Notes under the pieces: model-generated
Seen by the model: only the letters and a program-made list of their open reading frames with translations
Told to the model about the DNA's origin: nothing
Database searches by the model: none
Virus record (IMG/VR): IMGVR_UViG_3300019888_000001
Span: 18,111 to 82,110 of that record
Reading direction: 5' to 3' (one strand)
Length of the DNA stretch: 64,000 nt
Source of the DNA: a virus
In this document: piece after piece, positions 1 to 8,918 of the stretch
Numbering within the stretch: position 1 is the stretch's first letter
Layout of the letters: every line of letters starts with the position of its first letter
Program-made: the position numbers and the translations under genes

Positions 1-1092
1 TAATGATGCCACATCAACAGATTGAACTCTCTCATGAGCATCGACGACCATTTTATCCCAGCCTTCGTCCCCGGTCTTTTTGAATACCGGAAGATCGGTT
101 GAGAGTTTATTATACGACGCGTCTAGAGCCGTGACCCAATCTTCATGGAACTTGGCCGTTTGGCTTTTCTCTGCCGCTTCGCGAGCTTTTTGCATTTCCG
201 CGAACTTACCGGCGGCGCCATCGATAGTGGATTGCTTAAGTTCTAACAACCGGTCTTGTTCGCTCAGCAAATGATCAAACCTGTTAATATCCAGGCGGTT
301 AAAATTTGCCGACAGTTCTGCTAATTTATCGCTCCTCTTATTAGGGTCTGGGTCGGAAAGAGCCGCCTGTAAATCACCAGGGGCAATCTCATACTTCTTA
401 GCCAGCGCTGTTAGGGCATTTTGAGCGGTCTTAAGAGGCGATGTAATTCTTTTCTTAAAGTCGTCAGTAGCTTCAACACGAGTAACTGAAAGTTCGTCTT
501 CATAACGTTTAATCGTTTCCTCCATCTCGGTGACCTTAGAAGCGTCTACCGCAGTTGCTTTCTTCCTGAAGTCGTCGCGTTCTGCTTCAAGAGCTTTGAT
601 CTTACCTTCCGCAATAGCCAGGTCTCCGCGCACAGCTTTGAAAGCTGAACCAGCCTTTACAGTCATCATCTCTTCCGCTTTATCTAAAGCAGCTTTGGTA
701 AGCTTTTCGGCCGGCGTTGGTCCAGTCGGCCCAGTTGCCGCTGGCTCAGGAGCGCCTGTAGGACCGGTTGCTGCCGGTTGCGTAGCGCCGGTAGGACCTG
801 TGGCCGCAGGTTGGGGAGTTCCTGTTGGGCCTGTGGGCGGTTTGGGTAAAGAGACCGGACTTGGAATTACAATCGCCGAGGTGGATGGGGGAGCAGGCGT
901 TGGAGCCGGTGTAGGAACCGGAGCAGGTGGCGTAATTGCCGTAGCGGCATTATCCACGGGGGGCTGCGCTCTGCGCATAACAAAATCTGGGTCCATTACA
1001 CCATGCGGAAACAATTTGTCGAGTTCGGCACGGATTTTGGTGGGAGCCTGACCTTCGCCGGGGATTACAGTAGGAGCGGGGTTTTCGGCCAT
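1..1092 (-). CDS. Scaffolding-like protein (partial, runs off left edge)
   Basis: An open frame of 364 codons starts at the ATG at 1092 and continues past the left edge without a stop. The N-terminus is Pro/Ala-rich, followed by four collagen-like TGPTG units (about residues 95-150), then a long charged, Lys/Glu-rich helical region that should form coiled coil. Position downstream of portal, composition and coiled coil fit a head scaffolding protein, which normally precedes the major capsid gene; capsid would then lie beyond the edge. No catalytic motif is seen. The start is preceded by an AT-rich stretch, not a clear Shine-Dalgarno site. The scaffold role is inferred from context and shape; the collagen-like insert is odd for a scaffold. 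Confidence 0.7.
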   Translation of the reverse strand, partial: MAENPAPTVIPGEGQAPTKIRAELDKLFPHGVMDPDFVMRRAQPPVDNAATAITPPAPVPTPAPTPAPPSTSAIVIPSPVSLPKPPTGPTGTPQPAATGPTGATQPAATGPTGAPEPAATGPTGPTPAEKLTKAALDKAEEMMTVKAGSAFKAVRGDLAIAEGKIKALEAERDDFRKKATAVDASKVTEMEETIKRYEDELSVTRVEATDDFKKRITSPLKTAQNALTALAKKYEIAPGDLQAALSDPDPNKRSDKLAELSANFNRLDINRFDHLLSEQDRLLELKQSTIDGAAGKFAEMQKAREAAEKSQTAKFHEDWVTALDASYNKLSTDLPVFKKTGDEGWDKMVVDAHERVQSVDVASL

Positions 1093-1093
1093 A

Positions 1094-1462
1094 TTATTTT
1101 TCCTCAGGGGTTAATAGGTTTTTTAAAGTATCGTCCGGTTTAGGTTCTGAAGCTCGTTTGGCTTCCTCGCGTTTTTCGTCAGACGAGCGCCAAGAATCAG
1201 TCGCGGAATCTGCGGTGGGAAGTCTAGCTGGAATAGAAGCTAAGTCCAAAAAATTGGTAAGGCAGTCGAGGTAGCCCTCTCGTTTAGCGCCCATCAACGC
1301 ATACTGCTCCATAAGTCCGGCGGTTCCAGACATGGCCGAGGGAGTAAAAGCTTTCTCTCGTACAATTTCCAGAGCTTCAGCCATAAGCGGGTCATTAAGA
1401 ATCACGGAAAATTCTTGACCTTTAGTAGGATGCTTTTTCCACTGATCGAATTTAGTTAACAT
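1094..1462 (-). CDS. Conserved-looking small protein in the head module
   Basis: About 122 aa starting MLTKFDQWKK; an in-frame ATG ten codons upstream (1492) is possible, but the MLTKF start looks more natural. The first half is helical with mixed polarity; the C-terminal third is charged and probably disordered (SSDEKREEAKRASEPKPDD). It lies between portal and the scaffold-like gene, all co-directional and closely spaced, so it probably makes a virion or assembly protein. I recognise no family. Confidence 0.6.
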   Translation of the reverse strand: MLTKFDQWKKHPTKGQEFSVILNDPLMAEALEIVREKAFTPSAMSGTAGLMEQYALMGAKREGYLDCLTNFLDLASIPARLPTADSATDSWRSSDEKREEAKRASEPKPDDTLKNLLTPEEK

Positions 1463-1529
1463 AATATTACGCGCTATTACAGGCAACCGCACCTTAAGAC
1501 CTACTCTTTAACGTGTCAACTAATTATTT

Positions 1530-3932
1530 TTAAGGAGCGGGTTTAGGCTTGGCCGCTGCCTTAGCTTTGGCCTCAATTACTTTAAGATTTTGTTGATGCT
1601 CCTCCTCTTTTCGACGCTGTTCAGCCTTGCTCTCGGCCATCTTCTGAGCATGAGCCTCGTCTTTCCGTCGCTGCTCGGCTTGGCTTTCCCTGGTCTTTAT
1701 ACCCAACTCAGCCGCCTGGTTAGCTGGATTCTGGTTCGAGGTAACATCTACAATGTGAGCATGAGTTCTAGTAGCAGCCTCCGCATCTTTCAGAGCGCGT
1801 TCTTGGTCTGATTTTTCTTGGTTATGCTTCATCTGCTGGGCATGCGCTTGGTCCTTACGGCGCTGCTCAGCTTGGCTTTCTTGAGCCTTGAGAGCCTGGT
1901 CGGAGGTCTGTTGCTGACCCTGCGCCGCTTGTTTAGACTGGAGTTGTTGGGCGTGATCCATGGCGGCTTGTACTCGCTCCTGCGCGTTACTGACCTGGCG
2001 GGTAAGTTCGGCCACAAGTTTGCCCTGAAGCTTATCAGGCTTCACGACCTGCATATGCTGGCTGATATGCTGCAGTTTAACCTGGGCGCCCTGAATCAGT
2101 TGAGGCGTAACTTGCCCTGATTCCAACGCATCTAAGTCGCCGGTCAAACTTGGTAAGTGAACTTGGGTGTGCAGAATATGATTGTCATTTGGTACCACTG
2201 TTGCCGGCGTCCCGGCAGACATAACGCTATTTTGGAGTTCCGCTATCTCCAGATCAACCGGCATACGGCCACCAGTGGTAATCGTTGGCACATACCGATC
2301 AACTTGAGAGTATCCACAGCGTTGGGCAAATCGGTCGCGCAATAGCGCATTTTGCCCGACCGGATCGAGGGACCCATAGTACTGCATAAATTCGTCAAGT
2401 GCCAGTAAGCGATTGGTTGGGGAACCATAGCCTACTGCCCTGACAGGCATCACTCGAGGGGTATTATAAATTGCTTCTAACGGAACACCGCGCTCGTGGC
2501 AGCGTTTACGAAAGTCCCAAACTTCACGGCCACCTGGATCTTTGGGTCGCAAAGTTCTAGAGGCCGTCCTCCGCCACACTTCATTAAGATGTCGACCCCA
2601 AGGTTGATAAAAAAGATTCATAGACGCTGTGGGTAGCACAGCTTCTTTCATCAGTTCGGATTGAACTTCGAACTTGGTTTTTTCGTTGGTTTCGTCAGTG
2701 GACTTGGAAAGGAAATCTCCAGTGTTAGTTCGCATTGTGAGCGACATTTCCTGGATAATCGGAAGAATAGATGTAGACGGATTGTTAAGCTGGCTATTCT
2801 GAACCTGTAGGCCAGGCGGCATATAGATAGCGCCGCCGTAGAATAGAAGAGCCATATCTTCTGCGTCGGAGGGAGTTTTAGGCTGGAGGAGAAGGCTACC
2901 CGCGAATTTGGCGTTGTCTACTGTTTGGCACCGGAGAGTGTTTAGCACTTGTACGATGGGGTAGATTTCGTGAGCTAGACCGCGGATTGAATGGAGCGTA
3001 CCATTAGACCCGACCTCAAAAGGGAAATACGTAAAACACTGATTAATGTTATCGAACCGATTCTCACACTTAAAAAGAAAATCATCATTACCAAAACTCC
3101 GCAAAGTAAGATACTGCGAAACCCTACCCGAAAATTCCCTGATCCAGACATGCACCAGTTTCACTGTTTCCTGCGACATTGCTGTAGCAAAAATATCGTT
3201 GTTCTTTAAAATTTGTTGGAGTTTTTCCCAAGCGCCAACTGTGAAAATTAAATTCTGGTCTACGGCATTTACGATTGCTTTCTGAACCTCTTTAACATTC
3301 CATCGCTTATCTTTTGGATCTAAGTCTTTAATATACTGATACATCCGTCCTACCGATATATCGCGCATAGCTATGGCTATATCTACCTCTTCTTCATTGG
3401 CTAGTGTTCCACGTGGCAGTTTAAAGTCTTCTAAACCAGCGACTTGCCATTTCCAGTCTACTTCATCTGGAAAGTAAAGAAAACCTAAACCATGTGTGGT
3501 AAATTTTTGAATTAGAAGTTGAAAGTAGGGATCAAAACACGACCATTCTTTCAGCATACGGTGCCATTCTTCGGCCATGATATTATTCCACCCTGGCCGT
3601 TGTAAAGGGTCTCCGAAATCTGTCAAAGGAATAGCTAGTGTAGGAACGGAGTCAGTCAGATCATAATAACCAGCCATCTCAGCTTTAAGCCGAGCTTTCA
3701 TATCCCCAAAATTAAGATTACAACGCCCATGCTGTCCTGTATCTGAAAGATGCCGAGCATCAAAAGGAGGAGCCCCATCAGCCGCGGCTTGAATGTCCTG
3801 TCGAGCTAGCGCGCTATAAGTGTCGCTGTAAATTATTTTTCGTACAACTGCGTTTAGACTTATAGCGTCAGTTATACGTGTGATAGGAGCTTTACCCGTT
3901 TTGGAGTCAAGCGTTCTTAAATTCGCGTCCAT
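1530..3932 (-). CDS. Portal protein
   Basis: An 800-aa protein with the layout of a podovirus-type portal: a mixed alpha/beta body of about 600 residues followed by a long C-terminal coiled coil. Near the end the motif ESQAEQRRKDxAHAQ recurs (about residues 680-780), giving an extended charged helix ending in Ala/Lys/Pro. Portal forms the dodecameric ring at the capsid vertex through which DNA is packaged and ejected. The co-directional TerL gene upstream and scaffold-like gene downstream support the call. The coiled-coil tail is longer and more repetitive than usual and could fill the portal barrel or crown. The start ATG has no evident Shine-Dalgarno sequence. Confidence 0.8.
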   Translation of the reverse strand: MDANLRTLDSKTGKAPITRITDAISLNAVVRKIIYSDTYSALARQDIQAAADGAPPFDARHLSDTGQHGRCNLNFGDMKARLKAEMAGYYDLTDSVPTLAIPLTDFGDPLQRPGWNNIMAEEWHRMLKEWSCFDPYFQLLIQKFTTHGLGFLYFPDEVDWKWQVAGLEDFKLPRGTLANEEEVDIAIAMRDISVGRMYQYIKDLDPKDKRWNVKEVQKAIVNAVDQNLIFTVGAWEKLQQILKNNDIFATAMSQETVKLVHVWIREFSGRVSQYLTLRSFGNDDFLFKCENRFDNINQCFTYFPFEVGSNGTLHSIRGLAHEIYPIVQVLNTLRCQTVDNAKFAGSLLLQPKTPSDAEDMALLFYGGAIYMPPGLQVQNSQLNNPSTSILPIIQEMSLTMRTNTGDFLSKSTDETNEKTKFEVQSELMKEAVLPTASMNLFYQPWGRHLNEVWRRTASRTLRPKDPGGREVWDFRKRCHERGVPLEAIYNTPRVMPVRAVGYGSPTNRLLALDEFMQYYGSLDPVGQNALLRDRFAQRCGYSQVDRYVPTITTGGRMPVDLEIAELQNSVMSAGTPATVVPNDNHILHTQVHLPSLTGDLDALESGQVTPQLIQGAQVKLQHISQHMQVVKPDKLQGKLVAELTRQVSNAQERVQAAMDHAQQLQSKQAAQGQQQTSDQALKAQESQAEQRRKDQAHAQQMKHNQEKSDQERALKDAEAATRTHAHIVDVTSNQNPANQAAELGIKTRESQAEQRRKDEAHAQKMAESKAEQRRKEEEHQQNLKVIEAKAKAAAKPKPAP

Positions 3933-3961
3933 TAGATAGACGTTATCTTACAGCTTTTTCG

Positions 3962-4396
3962 TTAGAACACAACTTTAGGTTTATGGTTAAGGGAAACCCC
4001 TTTTTGAGAGTTTTCTTTACTAAAAATGATCTGGAGGTTTTCTGCCGAATGGGCGCCTCCCTTAGCTAAGGGAATAATATGATCAACCGCAACATCAAAA
4101 CGCTTACGCAATTCCTTAGCCCGAGCATAAATCTTTTTAATAGCTTCCACATTTCCTATGGTAGCTTTTTGCCGCCTTGCTCTACGTTTTGCTTCATGGA
4201 AAGTAAATAGCTCGCTATGCCTTCTTTTCCAGGCACTCCAATATTCAGGGTTAGCGTTTCTAAATTTTCTGCTTGCTTCACATGCATGGTTAGGAAAAGC
4301 TAATCGAATTAAGCGAGCGTATTCCCTATATACATCAGGAAATTTGGCCATACGAATCTTGTAATATTCTTTTTCTTTCTCAACTCTGGTTTTCAT
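3962..4396 (-). CDS. HNH endonuclease (mobile, between portal and GT gene)
   Basis: A 144-aa protein starting MKTRVEKEKEYYK; the frame is open farther upstream, but this ATG overlaps the end of the preceding gene by 17 nt. A basic N-terminal DNA-binding region precedes a classic HNH core, DHIIPLAKGGAHSAENLQ (about residues 105-125), with the DH pair and Asn/His metal ligands present. Such genes act as free-standing homing endonucleases. It sits between two morphogenesis genes and is AT-richer than both, consistent with invasion. It looks intact. It shares an RLAFP motif with a fragment at 52.3 kb. Confidence 0.85.
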   Translation of the reverse strand: MKTRVEKEKEYYKIRMAKFPDVYREYARLIRLAFPNHACEASRKFRNANPEYWSAWKRRHSELFTFHEAKRRARRQKATIGNVEAIKKIYARAKELRKRFDVAVDHIIPLAKGGAHSAENLQIIFSKENSQKGVSLNHKPKVVF

Positions 4397-5132
4397 ATAA
4401 GGTATAAATACTCCCATCTTTACAGCCGTGCACGAGCACAGCTTCTTCTGGAATTGGGACACTATAGTCGTGATAGTTAACAGGATCCACGGCGTCCATA
4501 ACAATTTGATTTTTTTCGTTTCGACGATATCTGCAGGTTCCCCACCTATGGGCAAGCAAGTTTGTGTCGTGAGTTTCTGGAACTACCTCTTCTCCAGTCC
4601 AGGTATCCCAGCTAATCGTTGCGGGCACACTTTGAATCATTTTACACCGCCGCATATAATCGGCAGGGTACGTCGCGACCCCCATTAAGTGGTGCCCTTT
4701 TTCAAACCGCGCTCCAGTTTCAAGATTCTTATAACGAGAAATATTAATGTGGCCCATATATGGTTTTTTAGATTGGGCGTATTCTTTTTCCCAGGTTTCT
4801 AACCAACCTGGCGCGAATGGAAAAACATCGCTTTCTAACCAAAACCACGGAAGAGTATTGTCTTTTGTTTCCAAATAGTCTGCAGTAGCTATAAACATAG
4901 AATTTGGCCCAGCCGGCCACGCTTCATCTTCAAACTCAGGAACCGTGAAGTCTACTTTTTTGAACCCTTTCGCGAGAATCGCTACAATCTCCGGAGCGTC
5001 CAACTTTACGCGCCAAGATGACACCACAAGAGCTTCGTGATCCTGCATACCGCCAAGTTTAACAATTCGTTCTGCTAACGCTCGGGCAAGCATGAAGTCG
5101 CCATAGCTAACGGGAAAAACCGGAAGTATCAT
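4380..5132 (-). CDS. Glycosyltransferase-like protein in the packaging module
   Basis: A 250-aa protein containing WFWLESDVFPFAPGWL (about residues 97-112), whose acidic ESD resembles the metal/sugar-nucleotide motif of GT-A folds, and a C-terminal HGCKDGS segment common in phage glycosyltransferase-like proteins. It lies between TerL and portal on the same strand and shares a TAATG junction with the gene upstream. Substrate and acceptor are unknown; sugar transfer to virion protein, DNA or host glycan are all possible. The fold assignment rests on short motifs only. Confidence 0.6.
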   Translation of the reverse strand: MILPVFPVSYGDFMLARALAERIVKLGGMQDHEALVVSSWRVKLDAPEIVAILAKGFKKVDFTVPEFEDEAWPAGPNSMFIATADYLETKDNTLPWFWLESDVFPFAPGWLETWEKEYAQSKKPYMGHINISRYKNLETGARFEKGHHLMGVATYPADYMRRCKMIQSVPATISWDTWTGEEVVPETHDTNLLAHRWGTCRYRRNEKNQIVMDAVDPVNYHDYSVPIPEEAVLVHGCKDGSIYTLYENQS

Positions 5133-5500
5133 TAGAATAGTTTGATTGGCGCAGCTTCGGGATGAAGTACGGGATCAGTAACCGCCTGCACTGCGCCTCT
5201 TGCTGAAGCTTGGGCTTCAAACCTAGCTGTGTCTAAATCGACCTCATTCTTACTTAAAGAAATATACGCAGAAAGAAACGCCGCCTGGTAGGCTGGAAAG
5301 TAAGCCGCGGCGCGTAAGTTAGGATCGTAACCGTCAGGTAGGAATTGTTTGATAGCAGACGCGACCGCCCAGCTAGCCACTTTGGTGGCCGTCCCAGATA
5401 ATCGGCTCAGGGCTTTTTCGGATTGGTCTTTGCGATGCTGGGGCGTTATGGTAATAACTTTCTTAGGCTCCTTCTCCGCATCTTCAGGGGGTTTAGACAT
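5132..5500 (-). CDS. Hypothetical protein between TerL and the GT-like gene
   Basis: 122 aa, with a charged Pro/Lys-rich N-terminus and a helical Ala-rich C-terminal two-thirds. It ends at a TAATG overlap with the next gene, so translation is probably coupled. Position next to TerL invites a small-terminase or connector guess, but no HTH or known motif is visible, and a better TerS-like candidate lies at 41.2 kb. Function unknown. Confidence 0.6.
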   Translation of the reverse strand: MSKPPEDAEKEPKKVITITPQHRKDQSEKALSRLSGTATKVASWAVASAIKQFLPDGYDPNLRAAAYFPAYQAAFLSAYISLSKNEVDLDTARFEAQASARGAVQAVTDPVLHPEAAPIKLF

Positions 5501-5508
5501 ATTATATA

Positions 5509-7326
5509 TTACAACCGTTTGCCCCGATATGCTGAAGATAAATTAACTGGCATCATACGTGTAAACGAACTTAATCGGCGGACCGTGTCACGCCACGGAG
5601 TTCCTTTTGTAATAAACTCTTGCTGTTGTAGAGTTGTCATATGCGTCGCGAACCCCAACCGCTGCCGGCACAATTCAACCAGAATAAAACCTGCCTCGGC
5701 CAGATCGGGCGAAAACCCTGTTCGAACTTTCATATCTTCTTTGGGCTCCGCGTACAGTCGTTTTTCAGCACCGGTGGTTCCATACTTACGTACCGTCATC
5801 TCTTTAGCCATTGCCGGCGCGATCCCTTTAAGTTGGCCTTGACGCAAGAGTTCCTTCGCAGAATACCAAAGCTCAGTAGCGCGATTATAATATCGCTCGT
5901 TGGCGGGTCTAAGATCCGTTAGGCTGACCGGCAGTTCGCTGGCCTTACCACCGAACCTAACACGGAGCACGTTTCTAGACCAAATGATATCGAGTACATC
6001 ACAGAACGGATCCCCGGCACCAGTGGAATCGACGGCTGCATATTGGGGCTGCACGCCTTCCCGAACACAAAGATCGCGGAACTTGCCCGCAATCTGCATG
6101 GTGCGGTTGTCGACTTTATTCGTAACATCTTCAACCAGCTCCACATAACGATCTAAGTTGATTACCCGAACGCCGTCTGTATTCACACCGACCGTGCCTA
6201 GATAAACCATCGACCGGTCACCCCCGTTCGTAAAACTGGGGTCGAGCGCGGCCACTCTAATAAGAGGTGAGGAGCCCCAGATAGCCGGAATGTCGCCACG
6301 CCACTTCACAATATCCTGTTCGCTGTAGATCAAGTCCTCTTGACCCATAGGACTCGGGAACCCCCGAACCATTCGCCAGAAACGAATTGAGTTTTCACCG
6401 CCTTCAGCGGCTTTCGCTTCCTCCACTTTTTCCTTGGTAGGAAGAAACGGAACTCCGTTAATCCCGAACTGACTGGTCGGGTCGGTAATCGCGGGCGACT
6501 TTGTAGCATCGAAGTGAAGCGATACGCCGTATTCTGACTCCCATTTGAAATCGTTAACCGTAATCGAGGTCCATCCAGCTTTTGGTTTCCAGAGTTTCGC
6601 AAAAGGATCGTAATATCCAGGCGGGTTTGCGGCACCGATAAATTGATACGAGGGGTTTGAACTGAGGTTACCCCCGGGCAGAGCATACTCCAAAACCGCA
6701 TCTGTGAGTTCGCTAAGCTCATCCGCGAACACGATAACGTTTTTATTGTGGAAACCGATAAGCTTCTCGGTCGCCTCTTTCTCCACTTTCCGATCCGCGG
6801 CGACTAGCGATATGCTGGATTTGTCAGAACTGGTAAACTTCGTAGAAGCAAACCGCACAATTCCAATAGAATCGATTACTTTTAGTGGAAGGCCGGGAGG
6901 AGGAATCACGCGAATGAAATCAAGCAGGGAGCCCCAAGCGCGCTTGCGACTTTCTTTTAAACTCGTAGATAGAATAGCGCATAACGTGTTACGAGCATCT
7001 GCGAGGAAATTAATCAAGATCCATAACGCCACTGTTTCCGATTTCGTGCTCGAAGCACAGCCTCCGAGAGCCACATATCTATGCACGCACAGTTCGTCGA
7101 TGATGGCTTCAGACCAAGCATTCCGGATAAAGAATTTGCTCCGGTTTCGTACCGGGTTTTTCGGCCCGTATAGAAGATTAACTATCTTCCAAAAATGCTC
7201 AGGCTGCCCGAGGCCTCCTTGCTCAACAGTGCGCTTAGTTTTGAAGCAATGTAGCTCTATATCTAACGGGTTCCAGGAAATAGGAAAGCGCAAACCATAC
7301 TTATCTTTATAAGAAACGTTAGCCAT
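5509..7326 (-). CDS. terL: Terminase large subunit
   Basis: 605 aa. The N-terminal ATPase has an unusual P-loop, GGCASSTKSE (about 88-97), in place of a glycine-rich GxxxxGKS, a Walker B VIVFADE (about 197-203) and a coupling motif GAANPPG (about 231-237). The C-terminal RNase H-like nuclease shows acidic motifs AALDPS, AAVDSTGAGD and FSPDLAEAG with spacing typical of TerL. It cuts and pumps concatemeric DNA into the prohead. Next to portal but far from the only TerS-like gene. An AGGA lies just before the ATG. Confidence 0.9.
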   Translation of the reverse strand: MANVSYKDKYGLRFPISWNPLDIELHCFKTKRTVEQGGLGQPEHFWKIVNLLYGPKNPVRNRSKFFIRNAWSEAIIDELCVHRYVALGGCASSTKSETVALWILINFLADARNTLCAILSTSLKESRKRAWGSLLDFIRVIPPPGLPLKVIDSIGIVRFASTKFTSSDKSSISLVAADRKVEKEATEKLIGFHNKNVIVFADELSELTDAVLEYALPGGNLSSNPSYQFIGAANPPGYYDPFAKLWKPKAGWTSITVNDFKWESEYGVSLHFDATKSPAITDPTSQFGINGVPFLPTKEKVEEAKAAEGGENSIRFWRMVRGFPSPMGQEDLIYSEQDIVKWRGDIPAIWGSSPLIRVAALDPSFTNGGDRSMVYLGTVGVNTDGVRVINLDRYVELVEDVTNKVDNRTMQIAGKFRDLCVREGVQPQYAAVDSTGAGDPFCDVLDIIWSRNVLRVRFGGKASELPVSLTDLRPANERYYNRATELWYSAKELLRQGQLKGIAPAMAKEMTVRKYGTTGAEKRLYAEPKEDMKVRTGFSPDLAEAGFILVELCRQRLGFATHMTTLQQQEFITKGTPWRDTVRRLSSFTRMMPVNLSSAYRGKRL

Positions 7327-7927
7327 TCCTGCCCTTTAATAAATTATCATGTATCCATAACGGCTGCAGATTTTTAAAATTAAAACATTCATGCTGTTGG
7401 GACACCTTCGTAAGGTCAAATTTACAAACGGGCTTAATATGATCAATATGCCACATGCGGCGGTTTTCCCACGTCATTCCTGGAAGAAATTTACTGGCTA
7501 AATAATCGAGTAAAGTCTTTATAGAGCACCCTATTAATTGTTCAGTAGTTTTGCTTTTTCTCGTACCTTGGGATCGTATGGCCGAATTTATTCTACAACG
7601 TAGACGCCCCATAATCACAAAACCAGGATTTTTAACTCGCTGTTTTTGGGCCCATTTTGTAGCATACTTCCTATGATACAATTTATATTCTTTCGTGTTT
7701 CTTCGCCGTTGCCAGTATTGGCGAACATATTCTTTGTGGGTGATATACCAAAGTTTGGAACACATTATTTTTTTTGCTCTATTTTTATGATAGTTTTTTT
7801 TGGCGGCCGCTTTTAATCTGACGCTATGCTTTTTCCGGTAAAAACACGCACGCGCTATACATGCGTCTTTATGCTCCAAATAGTATTTTTTATCATACGC
7901 CTTTTTATCCTGTTTATTTTTAAACAT
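7319..7927 (-). CDS. HNH endonuclease (HIDHIKP family)
   Basis: 202 aa from an ATG at 7927; the frame is open upstream to 8041, but the segment starting MFKNKQDKKAYDKKYY looks like the true N-terminus. A very basic, Tyr/Lys-rich DNA-binding half is followed by an HNH core with WHIDHIKP and a downstream NLQPLW...DNLLKG block. It shares the pattern GCS...FLPGMTW...HIDHIKP...PLW..DNL.KG with the genes at 26.2 and 62.3 kb, so three paralogues of one mobile family sit in this window. Its end overlaps the start of terL by 8 nt. Confidence 0.87.
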   Translation of the reverse strand: MFKNKQDKKAYDKKYYLEHKDACIARACFYRKKHSVRLKAAAKKNYHKNRAKKIMCSKLWYITHKEYVRQYWQRRRNTKEYKLYHRKYATKWAQKQRVKNPGFVIMGRLRCRINSAIRSQGTRKSKTTEQLIGCSIKTLLDYLASKFLPGMTWENRRMWHIDHIKPVCKFDLTKVSQQHECFNFKNLQPLWIHDNLLKGRNG

Positions 7928-8031
7928 TAAAACAGTATAATTCAAATCCCGAAATAAAGCCATATAAAAGATTGTCTTAAAGGCATAAAAATAGTTGTAG
8001 ATCAGCGTATTAGACGTTACTCTTAATAACC

Positions 8032-8400
8032 GTGAAATCAAACCGAAAGCGCAAATCTTGGAAGGCCTCGTTGTTTATGGATTTGTATCCTGTCGCTATT
8101 CATATTAACGTCGTGGACAACACCGCAAACTGGACGGCTACACATAATTTTCCGGTTAATAACAACCGGGTAGCGTGTTGTGGCCGCGACGGTACAGGAA
8201 ATTTTATGCTGGTCTTCCAGCGTGATTATTTAACGCATAGAGTTATCGCGCATGAAATTTCACATTGCGTTTTTAGAATCGGCGAATATATAGGCATGCC
8301 ACATGAGAACGCGTCCGACGAAGCCTACGCGGCATTGCATGAACATTTGACATACTGGGTTTTATCCCAATGTAAGAAGCACGGCACCAAAATTTTCTAA
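8032..8400 (+). CDS. Zincin-like small metallopeptidase
   Basis: 122 aa from a GTG at 8032; an ATG at 8077 (MDLYPVAIHINVV) is an alternative. The motif RVIAHEISHCVFRIG (about residues 70-84) contains HExxH, and a downstream ENASDEAYAALHEHL could supply the third ligand, so the sequence shows a minimal zinc-protease-like core. No signal peptide or membrane segment is present. It opens the plus-strand block, divergent from the HNH gene on the left. Substrate unknown; a processing or anti-host role is speculation. Confidence 0.65.
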   Translation: MKSNRKRKSWKASLFMDLYPVAIHINVVDNTANWTATHNFPVNNNRVACCGRDGTGNFMLVFQRDYLTHRVIAHEISHCVFRIGEYIGMPHENASDEAYAALHEHLTYWVLSQCKKHGTKIF

Positions 8401-8414
8401 ACAGGCTAAAATTT

Positions 8415-8918
8415 ATGACTCCAAAAGCCAGAAGCTACCAGCGAGCATATCGCCTAAAAAATAAAGAGCACATACGGGCTACGAAACGCAGATGGTTTTT
8501 GGCCAATATTGTTAAAGTACGAGAAGCGCAAAAACGATGGCGGTATAGCAGTTCGGTTAATCTCGAAAGAGCTAGAGCCAGAACTAGAAAATGGAATAAT
8601 GCAAATCCTGGTAAACTGAGAGCTATGCGCTTGAAGCGGGAATATAACCTTACTGTAGAAGAATATAATCTTATTCTTGCTGTTCAAAACGGTCTTTGTG
8701 CTGGATGCAAACAACCTGCAACTAACTTCAAACGCTCTCTTCACGTTGACCACGATCACTCAAAAAAGATTGTCAGAGGTTTGCTATGTTGGAGATGCAA
8801 TCATATGCTGCCCGCGCGCCGAAACCTTAAAGAAATTCTCGAAAACTTAGCAAGCTATATCAACAACCCGCCCGCTACTAAAGCCCTTGGCGAAGAAAGA
8901 AAAACTCGTGGCGCCTAG
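8415..8918 (+). CDS. Recombination endonuclease VII-type HNH nuclease
   Basis: 167 aa: a long basic N-terminal region and a C-terminal EndoVII-type zinc/HNH core, with CAGC (about residue 96), HVDHDHSKKIVRGLLC and CWRC completing a four-Cys zinc site. T4 gp49-type enzymes resolve branched DNA, but short versions with basic N-termini are often free-standing mobile nucleases. The last 32 nt overlap the next gene, as expected of an insertion pressed against a glycosyltransferase gene. All zinc Cys are present, unlike the related gene at 18.6 kb. Confidence 0.8.
   Translation: MTPKARSYQRAYRLKNKEHIRATKRRWFLANIVKVREAQKRWRYSSSVNLERARARTRKWNNANPGKLRAMRLKREYNLTVEEYNLILAVQNGLCAGCKQPATNFKRSLHVDHDHSKKIVRGLLCWRCNHMLPARRNLKEILENLASYINNPPATKALGEERKTRGA

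Noticed and set aside
530-1051. Plus-strand 173-aa ORF rich in Gly/Val
   Set aside because: Antisense shadow of the scaffold-like gene's TGPTG repeats.
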